From NCBI RefSeq assembly GCF_040939455.1, contig NC_134106.1:79057001-79121000 (forward strand): 64,000 nt of DNA. The letters are read 5' to 3'. This DNA comes from Microcebus murinus (Eukaryota > Chordata > Mammalia > Primates > Cheirogaleidae). Shown piece by piece: positions 46,143-57,608 of this stretch. The first letter of the stretch is position 1; each line of letters begins with the position of its first letter. Made by a program: the position numbers and the translations under genes. A model generated the notes under the pieces. That model was not told the DNA's origin, did no database searches, and worked only from the letters and a program-made list of their open reading frames with translations.

Positions 46143-46159
46143 CTCTAGAAAGCTCTCCT

Positions 46160-46384
46160 GGGCCAGTGCGTCTGCACTGTTGATCTTGGAATATTTATCT
46201 TTGCTATACATTTGGTGCTTAGCATTTGCTTCCTTGTGCTATCATTTGTCGCTTTATTTCTCCTTCCCAGACTAGACAGCGAGTCCCTTCACAGCCTCTC
46301 TCTTCCACCCCACGCCAACCTGCGCCTGCTCTGGGCATTTAACATGCCTGAATTGTGAGCAGGTGGATGCAGAGGATGGCTCAC
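46160..46384. other. Unassigned, weak L2 similarity
   Basis: 'tcccagactagacagcgag' at 46266-46284 recalls the L2 3' UTR. Weak. Confidence 0.3.
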
Positions 46385-46429
46385 TGTGCACCCAGCTGCA
46401 TCCAATCCTGCTGGCTCAGGTGTTCAGCC

Positions 46430-46600
46430 GCTCTGATGTGCTAGGTAGGAGCTTCCATCTCGTCTAAGCCCCACAAGGAACCTGCAAGGGAAGAAGTTTA
46501 TTAGCCCATTTTACAGGTGAGGGAAGTAAGGCTCAGAGAGCTCAAGTAGCTTCCCCCAGGTCACAGGGCTACCAGGTGCTGGAATTCATGAGTGACAAAG
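46430..46600 (+). mobile_element. MIR SINE, sense
   Basis: 'ttagcccattttacaggtga', 'gggaagtaaggctcagagag' and 'ttcccccaggtcacagggct' are MIR core and 3' side. Confidence 0.85.
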
Positions 46601-47289
46601 CCACGTGCTTCTCTCTGCAGCCGTGGTCTTGTGGAAGCAAGGACTGATCAGAGGGAAAGTGTGTTTGGGTGCAAGGCTGGAAGCAGCCAGTGCATGATTA
46701 AGCCAGTGGTGATTAAGAAAACTATAAAGCTGAGATTTGAATTTTTTACTTCATGGTTTCCTGATATGATTCATACTCATTTTGTGTGGCCAGGGTTAGA
46801 AGTGAATGACTAGCTCAGCTATAAAATTTGGGTGCTTTCCTGAGTTCCTGCTAAAATAAATTAATAATGAGGCGACCTATAAATATTTAATAGCTTATTA
46901 GAGGTTTCTCATTGTTTTGGATGGGAATCAACATCCTTTGATAATTGCACTTGAAAGTTGTAAATAATCTCTGACCCTAGGATTTCTCAGTATGACCTAT
47001 GTAAGTTGCCTCTTCAAAAATAAAATCTATTTGGAGTAACAGGCATGGCAGGAAATATGAACAGCAAAACCATTCAAAACCAGAGGTCATTTCACTCAGT
47101 TGGGGTGAGTACTGCATGCCTGGCCAAGAAGAGGCAGGCAGTGGGTGCTGTCATTCCTTAAATGCTGGTTGCCTCTGCAAAAGGTAAAGCTCCACATTGG
47201 TCCCTGTGATCTTCCTTTATGCCCCGAAAAGCATCAGCCAAATCCCACACTGACCTCAGACGACTCCGAACCTAGCTGCCTTGTCCTTG
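46601..47289. other. Unassigned sequence
   Basis: No gene or repeat recognised. Confidence 0.45.
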
Positions 47290-47324
47290 TGTCCAGGACA
47301 CAAGGTTTACCTTCTTAGATAACT

Positions 47325-47410
47325 GTTCTCCCTTAGTGGTTGGGAGAATGACCCTGGGACTTGTTAAAAACGCAGGTCGGTGGGTCTGGGCTGGGGCAGG
47401 AGTAGGGGCT
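47325..47410 (+). mobile_element. hAT miniature element fragment (MER20/MER5-like)
   Basis: 'gttgggagaatgaccctgg' followed by 'cttgttaaaaacgcaggtc' resembles the middle of MER20/MER5 elements. No ends. Confidence 0.45.
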
Positions 47411-47623
47411 CGGGAGTCTGCTGAGTTGGTGAGAGCCCAGGCCTCTCAGGGCTGTGAGCCACCGTGGTTTGAGGACACACACCTCACATCACAGCCTCAG
47501 GACACCTCGATGGTTGTCCAGTCCAACTCTCTCCTTTTTTACCTGGTTCCAAACCCTATCTCCACCATTAGGGGTCCTCTGGGCTCTTCTCTGGGCTCCC
47601 ATGATCAACACCTGAGGAGGGGA

Positions 47624-47741
47624 GGGAAGGGAAGGGAAGGGAAGGGAAGGGAAGGGAAGGGAAGGGAAGGGAAGGGAAGGGAAGGGAAGGGAAGGGAAGG
47701 GAAGGGAAGGGAAGGGAAGGGAAGGGAAGGGAAGGGAAGGG
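47624..47741. repeat. (GGGAA)n pentanucleotide tract, about 23.6 copies
   Basis: 118 bases of uninterrupted GGGAA (AAGGG) units. The 124- and 137-codon frames across it (Gly-Arg-Glu-Gly-Lys or Pro/Phe/Ser repeats) are not genes. The run can form purine-motif triplex or quadruplex DNA. Confidence 0.98.
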
Positions 47742-48320
47742 TGGGATAGGGCCAGGTGAGAAGTGGGGCTGCAACGCCCAACAAAGGCCCTGGCCAGCCC
47801 TGCAGGGAGCTCTGGAGTAGGGATGGTCTCTCAGAGGTGTCCCAAGCCAGATGAGTGGCAAGACCTGGGCCTTCTTACCCCTGCACTGATCAGTTATCCC
47901 TGAAGAAGCCTGACAGCCAAGGGCCTCCCTGTGGCAGCACACCCAGCACTGGGAGGAGTACGTCCTTCATTCCTGGAGACCTCTGGGTGGCCCGTCGCAA
48001 TGTCCACCATGGTTCTCAAGATTACTCAGCTCTCGTCCCGTGCAGGACTTTGCATAACTAGACACTGTAACCTGTTCCACGTGCTGAGCAAACATCCAGT
48101 GGGGGAAATCTAGAGCCCTTCCCCGTGGTCTTATTTTGCCTCTGAAGGCAGGCAGACGGGTGCCAATGGTTCTCCCATATAATGGCCATGCAAACACTGG
48201 AAAATGGTGGCCTTCGTGTAGGGCCAAAGCCAAGACGTGCCAGGTGTAGTCCTGGAGGTTCCTCCCTCTAGGATCACTTTGAAGACTAAAATCTATTGAA
48301 GACATTTCTGTACGCCAGAC
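47742..48320. other. Unassigned sequence
   Basis: Overlapping short frames on both strands; nothing recognised. Confidence 0.45.
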
Positions 48321-48324
48321 CCTC

Positions 48325-48500
48325 TGCTTAGAAATTTTCCATGTATTTAACCCTCACAAACCATGATGTAGAACCTACAAAATGATTGTTCCCATTTTAC
48401 CGACAATGAGATTTGGAGATGCTCGGAGAAATTAAATAAGTTGCCCACCAATCCCCATGCAAGCAGCAGTTGAGGCTAAATGCAAACTCAGAAGCGTCAG
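48325..48500 (+). mobile_element. MIR SINE, sense
   Basis: 'tccatgtatttaaccctcac', 'gttcccattttaccgacaat', 'gagatttggagatgctcgga' and 'aattaaataagttgcccacc' follow MIR order. Confidence 0.8.
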
Positions 48501-50154
48501 AAACATTCACTTTGAGAGCTGGGTCCTGGGTTCCACCTGGGAAAGGTAAACCAGGTGCATTGAACCAAACACTCCTTTTTGAACTGGTATCAGAGAAAGC
48601 ACGCCCAGCGGCCAGGCCACCAGGTGGCCTCACTGTGGTCTTACCTGGACCCTCGGCACCAGATCTCAGCCGGCCTCCCTCTGGCATCCTCCGATTCCAG
48701 CTTTCCCAAGCGGAGGAGGGCCCGCCAGGAATCCTCCAGTAATCAGACCAGCCAGCCCAAATCTTTCTCCTTGTACTGATGAAGAAATCAAGGCCCAGGG
48801 AAATGAAGTCACATGGCCAAGGCCACTTCACGCTATTGTTCTTTTCCCACTCCTGGAAAGTATGACTCTTTTAAGGAGTCCCTTTAAAAACATCCCCAGA
48901 TGTCTCAATACAAATACAATGACACACCTCCCTTTGTTTCCCAGAAAGGCTTTTCTCTAACTTGAATGTTTTAATAGAGCAGGCAAGAAACCCCCAAATG
49001 ACAGAAAAACTATTTATCAGGTGAGCTGTGGAGGTGATGTCCTTCAATCCCATCTGGTGTCTTTAGTGCCAGAGTCTTAAATAGAGTGGGCCAACCCCGG
49101 CTTTGTGTCACGGCTCCAATTTACAGAAGGTGCAAAGATTCCAATTGGCATCGCTAATTCAATTGATTGAGCACAGTGTTTGTTCCTCCCTTGGCTGTGC
49201 CTCCCGACTCCATGCGCATCTCTTTAGGCACAATGCAGACCTGCTCCCGTCCTGAGAGGCCCCCTCCCCAGCCAGAGGAGAAGGATGGAGGGGTGAGCAA
49301 GGCCCCCTGCAATCTGAGGATGCAGTCCGTGTTTGCTCATGAAGTTTGACCGTTCCTCTTTTATCAAAGTGCCCTTCCTTGAGGGCACCATGCTTGCCCT
49401 GTCGTGTCTTCCAAGCCTCTGCTTGTCAGAGAGAGGACCCGGAACTGGCATACTCTTCCTTCTTCTTTTCCATCCGACTCTACCACAATCCCTCTCTACA
49501 TCAAATTCAGCCACTTGCTCAGCTACCAAAACCCTGTGTACCAGAAAGACATACAGTTCTGATGATTCTTTCAGCCTCAATATCAACTGAGCCCTTAGGT
49601 AGGCAATGACCTACATAGTGTTTAATATGAAAATATAAGAATGTTTATCTAAAAAAAATCCCTGACCCACTTTCAGGCCACCAACACAGGTACTCTTGGG
49701 TAAGGCAGATTCCTGTTGACTCTGAACAGCACAAATGCTAGTATCATTAGCATTTCTCCTAGGATTTATAGTAATTCAATCAAAGCCCCCCTCAGCAAGG
49801 GCCAATTCTGAAACATGCCTTAATTCATTTGTCAAAACCTCGTTGCTGCAACAAAGGCCTGAATTAAAACAGCAAACTCTCAAACACAGGCTCGTGGCAT
49901 AGCAATTTATACATCCTCTATAGAATACGGCCTTTTGGGGCAAGAAATGAACTTAAGTGTTCCAATGATGAATTTATAAATAAAGTTCGTGTCATTCTCC
50001 TCTTCAGTTTTCAGTTGGTCTAAGATATTCCTTTAAAATTATATTTAAAGAATTGTGGCATTGTATTAAAGGGTACCAGCTATAACTTGAAATCTCTGGG
50101 GGAAAGTAGACAAACTCCTTCCACTTTAGTGTGGCTGGAAGAAAACATGCTTTG
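48501..50154. other. Repeat-poor sequence, no gene supported
   Basis: A 144-codon minus frame (48397-48831) overlaps a 90-codon plus frame; neither is recognisable. 48780-48830 has a short MIR-like 'cccagggaaatgaagtcaca'. 49740-50060 is AT-rich and repeat-free. Confidence 0.4.
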
Positions 50155-50320
50155 GGATTTAGAGACCTGGGTTCTACCATTTAATAGCAGGGTGGCCTTG
50201 GCTTATCAATCTTTGTGTTCTCCTTTCTTTCCCTGAAAATGGGAATCACATTCATGCTTACCTCACTGAGTTATTTATAAAGACCAAATAGATCATGCAC
50301 ATGCTTTATCAACTATAAAA
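50155..50320 (-). mobile_element. MIR SINE, antisense
   Basis: 'gagacctgggttctaccatt', 'tccctgaaaatgggaatcac' and 'cttacctcactgagttattt' are the reverse complement of MIR. Confidence 0.75.
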
Positions 50321-50619
50321 CCTTATCCAAAGATAAGAGTTCTTCCTTTATTTTTGATTCACTGTTAGAGGGGTCAAAGTCAACATTGTTCATTTCCATT
50401 GCTCTTTGCTTCCCATATTATCTTTTGGTCCTCAGAGGTACCCAGTCTCTTTCATTTTTATCTCTGTGTATAGCATGAAATGGATTGTCACTTCATTCAT
50501 ATCAAAGTGTAAATGTCTCTTGTGGGGACATTTTCTTAGTTACAGGAACCAAAACTTTTTATCTAACCTGCTGAAGTTCTTCTAGGGAGGGGCCAAGGAA
50601 CTAATCTGGGGCTGGGGAG
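50321..50619. other. Unassigned sequence
   Basis: No gene or repeat recognised. Confidence 0.5.
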
Positions 50620-51134
50620 GCACGTTAGTTTGCTGAATTCAGCCAACAGGTAGGTGGCTGTCTGCTTGTGGGTATTTAAGGACAACCCTGTGGGTAGAAA
50701 GCATATCCTCTGAAAGGACCAGTTTTCCACAAGAATAACCCTGGGTAACGTTCATCAGTCTTTGAACCCTTCCAACCACTTGTCTACTGGGAGTAAACAC
50801 ACTGTCCCTCTTAACAGGGCCGCTCATAGTTGCAATCTTGACCAAAGTTCCTCACCACATCCAATCTTTTGAAGGCCTGCCTTAGTAGAACAATAGGTTG
50901 ACTAAGAAAGGGTTCTGTCTCTGCGTCACTGTCTTTGAGCTAGGACATCTCTCTTCTCCTGCCTTTGGACTCGGACTTAGATTGGATCTATCCCATTGGC
51001 TCTCCTGGGTCTGCCCTGCTCAGCTTCCAGAATTGCCTGAGCCAGTTCCTTATAATAAATGTCTTTATATATATATGTAAATGTATATATGTATATCTCA
51101 TTGATTCTGTTTCTCTGGAGAACAGTAAGTAATA
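50620..51134 (+). mobile_element. Ancient interspersed repeat, possibly LTR-class, with TATA tail
   Basis: 'aggacatctctcttctcctg', 'cctttggactcggactta', 'ccagttccttataataaatg', a TA-rich run at 51066-51096 and 'gattctgtttctctggagaa' follow in a well-known order seen in a common mammalian repeat. The family and class are not fixed. AATAAA lies in the middle of the tail region. Confidence 0.6.
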
Positions 51135-51515
51135 CATCCCCACTTGATCATGGTTTATAATCCTTTTTATATGTTGTTGGATTCAGTTTGCTAGTGTTTT
51201 GCAAAGGATTTTGCATCTGTATTGTGAGAGATATTCGTCTGTAGGTTTCTTGTGATGTCTTTGTCTGGTTTTAGTAACAGGTTACAATGGCCTTATAGAA
51301 TCAGTTGGGAAGTGTTCCCTTCTTTCTGCTTTTTTTTTTTTTTGAAGAGTTTACGAAGAATTTGGCATTAATTTTTCTTCAAATGCTTGGTAGAATTCAC
51401 CAGTGAAGCCATTTGGGCCTGGGCTTTTCTCGGTGGGTAGCTTTTTGATTATTAATTCAATCTCTCTGCTTGTTATAACTCTGTTTGGATTTTCTATTTC
51501 TTTTTGATTGTGAAG
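51135..51515 (-). mobile_element. L1 ORF2 fragment, antisense
   Basis: 'cacttgatcatggtttataa', 'gattcagtttgctagtgttt', 'gatgtctttgtctggtttta', 'gaattcaccagtgaagccat' and 'tgggcctgggcttttct' are antisense L1 reverse transcriptase sequence. A T-run interrupts at 51330-51344. Confidence 0.9.
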
Positions 51516-51902
51516 CTCTTAGAAGAATCAAAGCACCATTAAGAGCGAACACCCTCAGAGTAAAAAGTCCCAGAGACCCTACTAATTTGACACATGTAGC
51601 TGAATCCTCATCTTTCTTCCAAGCAACCAGATGTGGTCACAGCATCTAGGAACTTTTCCTGAATGAGCTTAACTCCCTGAAACACTTGACCCAAAATACG
51701 GGCTTGTGAATGAGCGAAAATGTGATGGAATTCAATTCTGGTCATTTTGTAGATCAATATAAAATGCAACAGGTGTTCACTGAGATGCCTGTGGCTCTTC
51801 TCCGAAGACAGAATGACACTACGTGGCTTCTTAGAGATGGTCAACTTCCAGGAAAAGCATACAAAAATGTCTTTGTTTTCTATCACTCTTGGATAGCTTA
51901 GG
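51516..51902 (+). other. Unidentified coding-like segment (possible retropseudogene)
   Basis: In one plus frame about 125 codons run from 51530 to the stop at 51899-51901 with two stops. Its last 63 codons (51710-51898, from MSENVMEFNSG to FYHSWIA) are open and of globular-protein composition. A 92-codon minus frame (51886-51608) lies opposite. I do not recognise either. It could be a decayed processed pseudogene or an unknown repeat. It is bounded by L1 on the left and a hAT element on the right. Confidence 0.3.
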
Positions 51903-52103
51903 TAGGGGTCCTCAAACTTTTTAAACAGGGGGCCAGTTCACTGTCCCTCAAACTGTTGGAGGGCTGGACTATAGTTTAAAAAAAACTATGAACAAATTCC
52001 TATGCACACTGCACACATCTTATTTTGAAATAAAAAAAACAAATGGGCAAAAACACCTACATGTGGCCCGCAGACCGTAGGGGCTGTAGTTTGAGGACGC
52101 CTG
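51903..52103. mobile_element. hAT miniature element, strepsirrhine-type, 201 bp
   Basis: Left end 'taggggtcctcaaac' and right end 'gtttgaggacgcctg' are inverted repeats. The flanks hold 'gcttagg' (51896-51902) and 'gcttagag' (52104-52111), a near-perfect 8-bp duplication. The interior has an A-rich run (51978-51987) and 'acatgtggcccgcagaccg'. A short internal 'gggctgtagtttgagg' repeats part of the right end. I associate this consensus with lemur hAT elements and not with human ones. No coding capacity. Confidence 0.83.
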
Positions 52104-52111
52104 GCTTAGAG

Positions 52112-52769
52112 GCTTCTGGAGAGCTGTCATCCACAACAACTACCTCTCCCCACTGCACGGCACCACAGCCTTTCAGAGTTGTCACTGTGGCTCCTGTTTC
52201 TTGTGCCTTTTTCCTCATTCCTTGCCTTGCTGTAAGAAAGTTGCAGTTTCCTTGACATCCCCATTTCTTGCTCACTCTGTGAGGCATTTTAGTTATTATT
52301 GCTAATCACTATGGGAAAATGTGCTGAAGATTCAACGCTAATAAACATGGAGAAGTTGCAAGGATCAAGAAATCCAACCAAGTTCCCACACTGGAATTCT
52401 AGTTATTGACTTCTTCCTGCCTGGAACCCAGAGACTCTTATTATTATTATTATTTTTACTTGTTCTCCAAGTTTATTCCTGAGGGGAAATCTTGTCAAAT
52501 GTCCCCAATTCAGTAGACTTCCCTTGTCTCCAAGTCCTACAGGTCTCTCCCCTACCCCTGGGGTCTGCAAAGGCAGAATGAGAACTGCACAGAGGAGCGA
52601 ATGGCTGTCACAGCGTCCCCTGCTGACCACACCCGCCCCCGCCTCTTGCCTGGGTGACTGCAGGGGTCTCCTTGCAGTTTTCTCTGTTTCGGCCTCTTCA
52701 CGTTTGTTCTCAGCACACAGAACTCAGGAGAGCAACCCCCTCCACCTGCTCCAGTGATGTCTTTAACAC
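52112..52769. other. Unassigned sequence
   Basis: A (TTA)n patch lies at 52438-52456. No gene recognised. Confidence 0.45.
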
Positions 52770-53012
52770 ACCAGGGCTGTTCCTGCCTTTGCGTTTGTTG
52801 TTCCTTCTGCCTTCTGCACTCTTTCCCAGATAGTCACTGGCTCACTTCTTTACTTCCTTCAGGGATTTACATAAATGTCACATCAAAGTGAGGCTGTCTC
52901 CAGCCCCCACCCCTAGGTCACTATGTCCTCCTAATTGCTTTGTACTTCATTTATCAATTGTGTTATTGTTCCTCTCCCACCAGACTGCAAGCTACAGGAG
53001 GACAGGAGTTTG
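52770..53012 (+). mobile_element. L2 LINE 3' part, sense
   Basis: 'cagggctgttcctgcctttg', 'ctggctcacttctttacttc', 'tttacataaatgtcacatca' and 'cagactgcaagctacaggag' follow the L2 C-terminal and 3' UTR order. Confidence 0.75.
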
Positions 53013-53499
53013 CCACTTGTTCACTGAAGGGACTGGGTCATTTACCCTGCCTGACATCTCACCACTCGAGCAGCTGCTAGTCTCTCCTAAGGACCTGGTT
53101 AACTGCGTGACAGGGTCTCTCCTGGAGCATTTAATGGGCTGGGTGAGGCCTTGGACAGCTGTGCTGTTGAGGTACCTTGAAGATAATTTTTTCTTCTTCT
53201 TTTCCCAAGCAGAGAAATAAGCAAAATTCAATGCCCAAAGTATTGCTACCCTTTTAAATAAATGCATTATTCCTGGAAGATGTCTTAGATGTTCCTTAAT
53301 CAAGGTAATAAGAAGTTAACTAGGAACTATTAAGATAATTAATTTTTCAAATTATCTCCCTTCAGCTTTCATCACTTTGAGTTTGTGCTTCTGTGGGCGT
53401 TGCTGCGGCTCTTGTCTAAAGACGGGCATGTGAAGATCATTGTCATAGATCCTTTAAGTTTCCGCCTCCTTCTTAACCAGGCTGAGATTCCAGCGGGAT
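53013..53499. other. Unassigned sequence
   Basis: No gene or repeat recognised beyond a T-rich patch at 53188-53205. Confidence 0.45.
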
Positions 53500-55365
53500 C
53501 TATCATTCCTTTGTTTCTCCCTTAGAACCTCTGGCTCTATCTCCCTGCACTATTCTTGCCTGGCAAAACCCCAATTTTGATGAAATCCAACTCTTTGTAC
53601 ACCTGCAACTAAGTAGCTGGATGGGGCTAAAGAAAACCTCCCAGCCAGCAGACAGGACTGACTTAAAATCCTGGCGCCTGCGCACTCCTGCGCTCCCCTC
53701 ATCCACTCCCTCTCCCACTGCCTTGACAGCCGGATTCACCTCCTCTCTCCTCCAACCATCCTCTCAGCGGAGGGACTTGCTTCCTCTCTCATTGAGAAGA
53801 CAGGAGCAATCACAGAAGAGCTTCTTCAGGCTTCCACCAACAAACCTGCTAACTCACTGGAATCCGGACCCAGACACTCCGCCCGTCCCTGCCGCCAGGG
53901 ATTTGCTGAGCACGTCCCTGCCGTGGCCCACACCTCCACCTGGGCTTTGGGCCGGTCCCCTCTTGCCTGTTCAAGGACTTCACGACAGCAATTGTCCCCT
54001 CTTTTTTTCCAAATCATAACTTCTCCCCTCTCTACATGAGTATGCAAACACGCCGAATTATTTCCTGATTAAAATGAAAGAAAAGAAGAAAAGCTGTCCT
54101 GCAGCTCATCCTGTGTGAGCTATGGTCCTATTTCTTGACTCTCCTCTATGATCAAACTCCTCAAATAGTGGTGTCTATCTAGTCTCTGTCCCCACGTCCT
54201 CTCCCGATTTCTGTTAAACCAACTCTGACCTGACCTTCATTCTCATTGCTCCTCTTGAGGTCCCTGCCCGCCTCCCCTGCTTATGCTGGGGCTCCGTTCC
54301 CAGCCCTGCTCACCCCCCTGCCTCTTCCCTTAAACAATCCTGCTCCCCTGGTTTCTCCTACCTGGTGCTGCTTCTCAGATGGGTTCCCCTTCATCAGTCC
54401 TACCTGGGGACAGGTGGAAGGGCCAGGGCGTGGCTCTCAGATCTCCTCTCCATGCCTGCTCCCTACGAGGTGCCATGACTTCTAACCGCTCGTGACTGCT
54501 GAGTTCAGCCCTCAGCCCAGGCCTCTTCCAGTAGTGGCAGACTCCCAGCCCACCACCCCCTTGACATCTGTCCTCGGCTCAAGTGTCATCTCAAACTTAC
54601 TATATCCAGAAAGAGAGCTCTGGAGCAAATGTGTAACCTTCCACTTCTAAACGAATAGTACTTTAGCCAACAAAACCTTTGAGTCATCCTTGACCTCCTC
54701 CTTCTCTCACATGCCACGATCAACATCAGCCAGTTCTTCAAACCATGTCTAGAATCCAACCATTTTCTCACGGCCCACACCATCCCTTACCAGGAACTTG
54801 GCTATGGCCTAACCGGGCTCCCTGTTTCCCCTGTGACCTTCTGTCTTCTTTTCTCTACATGGCAGCCAGAGTGGGGCTTAGGAAAAGCCACATTGTTGCG
54901 TTCATGCCACTCCTATGCCTTGAGTCTCGCAATGGCTTCCCATCTGCTTACAGCAGAATCCAGCCCCTCTGACTGCATCTCCTCCTGACTTGCTGCAAAC
55001 CAGCCACACTGTCCTCCTGACTTTGTCTAACACCTGCCCCAGGGCCTTTGCGTTTTCTGCACCCTCTGACCGTAATAATTCTCCCCAGACAGCTGCCTGG
55101 CTTACTCCTCTACTTCTTTCTGGTCTCTTATTAACCAGGCCACCTCTCAACACTCACCATAAATAGCAGGGACTCTACTCCCCTAGCTGTCCCTGTTCCC
55201 CTCACCCTGTTTATTCTTTGTCACAGCACCTGGGTCCTGCTGGCATCATATGCTTGTCTGGTGAGGGGCCGTTTCCACTGCCTGCAGGAGAATGTGAACT
55301 CCTTGAAGACAACCCCTTTGTCTGATTAGTCCACTGCCTTAGAAACAGTGACTAACACACAGAAA
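53500..55365 (+). mobile_element. L2/CR1 LINE relic, long (about 1.2-1.9 kb), sense
   Basis: From about 54110 the L2 reverse transcriptase region is followed in order: 'tgatcaaactcctcaaatag', 'ttctgttaaaccaactctga', 'tcatctcaaacttactatat', 'gagtcatccttgacctcctc', 'cttcaaaccatgtctagaat', 'gcaatggcttcccatctgc', 'ggcctttgcgttttctgcac' and the 3' UTR-like 'gagaatgtgaactccttgaa'. 53500-54110 is C/T-rich in the same style and is probably the upstream part. Stops and indels abound. For a family usually seen as 200-400-bp scraps this is a long copy. An Alu lies just downstream. Confidence 0.72.
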
Positions 55366-55381
55366 CTGCCCATTTATCTAT

Positions 55382-55673
55382 TTATTTTTTAGAGATAGGG
55401 TCTTGCTCTGCTGCCCAGGCTGGAGTGCAGTGGTGCAATCATAGCTCACTGCAGCCTTGAACTCCTGGGCTCAAGTGATCCCCTTGCCTCAGCCTCCTGA
55501 GTAGCTGGGACTACAGGCATGAGCCACCACTCCCAGCTATTTTTAAAATATTTTTGTAGAGATGGGATCTTGCTATGTTGCCCATGCTGGTCTCAAACTC
55601 CTGGCCCTAAGTGATCCTACCATGCGGCCTCCCAAAGTGCTGGGATTCCTGGCGTCAGCCACCTCACCCAGCC
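55382..55673 (-). mobile_element. Alu SINE, antisense, old (AluJ-like)
   Basis: 'agagatagggtcttgctctg', 'tggagtgcagtggtgcaatc', 'atagctcactgcagccttga', ending 'cagccacctcacccagcc'. It lacks the 'ctcttgctcaggctgg' strepsirrhine block ('cttgctatgttgcccatgct' instead), so it probably predates the strepsirrhine-specific subfamilies. Possible target duplication 'agaaactgccc' / 'agaagcgccc'. Confidence 0.92.
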
Positions 55674-57264
55674 AGAAGCGCCCTTTTAACATCCATTGTA
55701 TGAATACAAAAATCAATTGAGAATAATGGAATAATGGAATTCATAGACAGCCCATGTCCAACAGCAGAAAAAGGATTAAGTAAATTACAATTTGGCTCCT
55801 CAATGGAATTTTACAGAACCCACAAGATATATGGCATCATTCATAGGTATTACTCAAAGGACATGAATGGTTTTCAGAAAGGACTTCAAATTGTTAACAG
55901 ACATACAGGGGAAAAGGATTACCCACCTCACAACCAAGGAAAAGCACATGCAAAGAACTATGGTGTGTCACATTCTTGTCACTAAATTAACACATGTTTC
56001 TCTTTAAGTGTACACCCTAGATTCTGGAAAGGCTTTTCCGTGCCGAACTCTCTTCTAAGGGATGTAAATTTACACAACACCTTTGGAAAAAAATCTGGAC
56101 AAAACTGCATCATATTACATCAAGATGTTCGTTCTTTTTCATCGGGTAATTCCCATGGGAATATCACATAAGAACATAATAAATAGCCTGGATAGAAAAA
56201 CCCTGCATATAACTTACATATCTAATGGTTAAGAAAATGGGGATGCATCGCCTTCATCAAACATTATAAAGGTGCTAAAATTATGTTTCTCAAGAGTTTC
56301 ATTAACTTGGAGAATGTTTTTAAACATAATCTGTTACCCAATTTTTAAAAAATAAGCCCCAGGGAAGAGAGTGAAAGGTGTCCACAGATTTCTTTTAAGA
56401 ACCTGGAGAATTTTGACTTCTGCACAAAATTACTGACTTGATATTTTCTATCTGTGTTTCTGAAGTTCTGATGAAGTTTCTCTTCGGATCATGTTATGGC
56501 AGAGCTCTTTTCTTTGTTACAAATACGTGATATAACGATTTCATCCTGCATTCTCTATCACCATACTTTCCCATCAGTACTACACAAAATTATTTAAGTT
56601 TATCCGGTTAGAGGGTTTATGCTTAATTTTTAAACTCTACAGAATGATTAGCATTTCAGTAAGTAATAACATTTAACATCTATTAATAAATATGGAAACT
56701 TATGAACTATTTGATTTTCTACCATAATACAAGCATTTTTCTCATTAAAAAGCAAACAATCAGACAATGACAACAACAGAAAAGTATCACCTACAGGAAA
56801 AGCCTCAGGTAGAACAATTCTCTCCTTGTAGGGCTGATAGCTGTGTGAAGTGTTGGAATCAGCAGATTTGGAAGAGGAGAAATGACAATGAGGTTTCCCC
56901 CCAGTGATCTCATTCCCTACAACTCAAGGCCCAGGAGGAGTTGAGGCTGACGGTCAAGGTGAGTTGCCAGCTGGCCACATGGAACCCCCACCTGGAACCC
57001 CCACATCATAAATGCTAAATCTGAGGCTTTGTTCTCTGTGGCACATGTGTGACCTGCACACACATGCCCCAGCTTTGCTTCACCCAAAGGAGGGAATTGT
57101 CCACTGCCCTGGTTTGTTTCTTTGGTTGCTTGTTTGTTTTAGTTTGTAATGTTAAGCAGTTTTCTTGTCAAACTCTATTATTCACTAAAAGAGAACGGAT
57201 TATGATGCATCTTTTGGAAACTATACTTACACTTGTGTTTCTTTTTTCTTTTACTAAATGGAAG
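55674..57264. other. Mostly unassigned AT-rich sequence; old LINE-like start
   Basis: 55730-56340 has the texture of a decayed LINE 3' region ('caacagcagaaaaaggatta', 'ctcaatggaattttacagaa'), not firmly assigned. 56400-57260 has no recognised repeat or gene. Confidence 0.35.
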
Positions 57265-57594
57265 AGTTTCTTTTTTAATTTTAATAGATTTAGGGGATAC
57301 AAGTGTTTTTTGTTACATGAATGAATTGTATAATGGTGAAGTCAGAGTTTTTAGTACATCCATCACCAGAATAGTATACATTGTACCCAATAGGTCATTT
57401 TTTATCCCTCCCCCTCCCCACCCTCCTCGTTTCTTAGTTGTCAATGTCCATTACATCACTTTATGACCATATATATACCCATCATTTAGCTCCCACTTAT
57501 AAGTGAGAACATGTGGTGTTTGTTTTCCTATTCCTGAGATACTTCACTTAGGATAATGGTCTCCAGTTCCATCCAAGTTGCTGCAAAAGACATT
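57265..57594 (-). mobile_element. L1 LINE 3' end, antisense (left of Alu)
   Basis: 'tttaggggatacaagtgttt', 'attgtacccaataggtcatt', 'agtgagaacatgtggtgttt' and 'ataatggtctccagttccat'. It is close in sequence to the L1 at 11330-12200, so both belong to similar subfamilies. Continues after the Alu at 57909. Confidence 0.9.
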
Positions 57595-57608
57595 ATTTCA
57601 TTCCTTTT

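Noticed and set aside
47336..47942. Open frames of 137 and 124 codons
   Set aside because: Most of each is the GGGAA pentamer array read through; no non-repeat domain.
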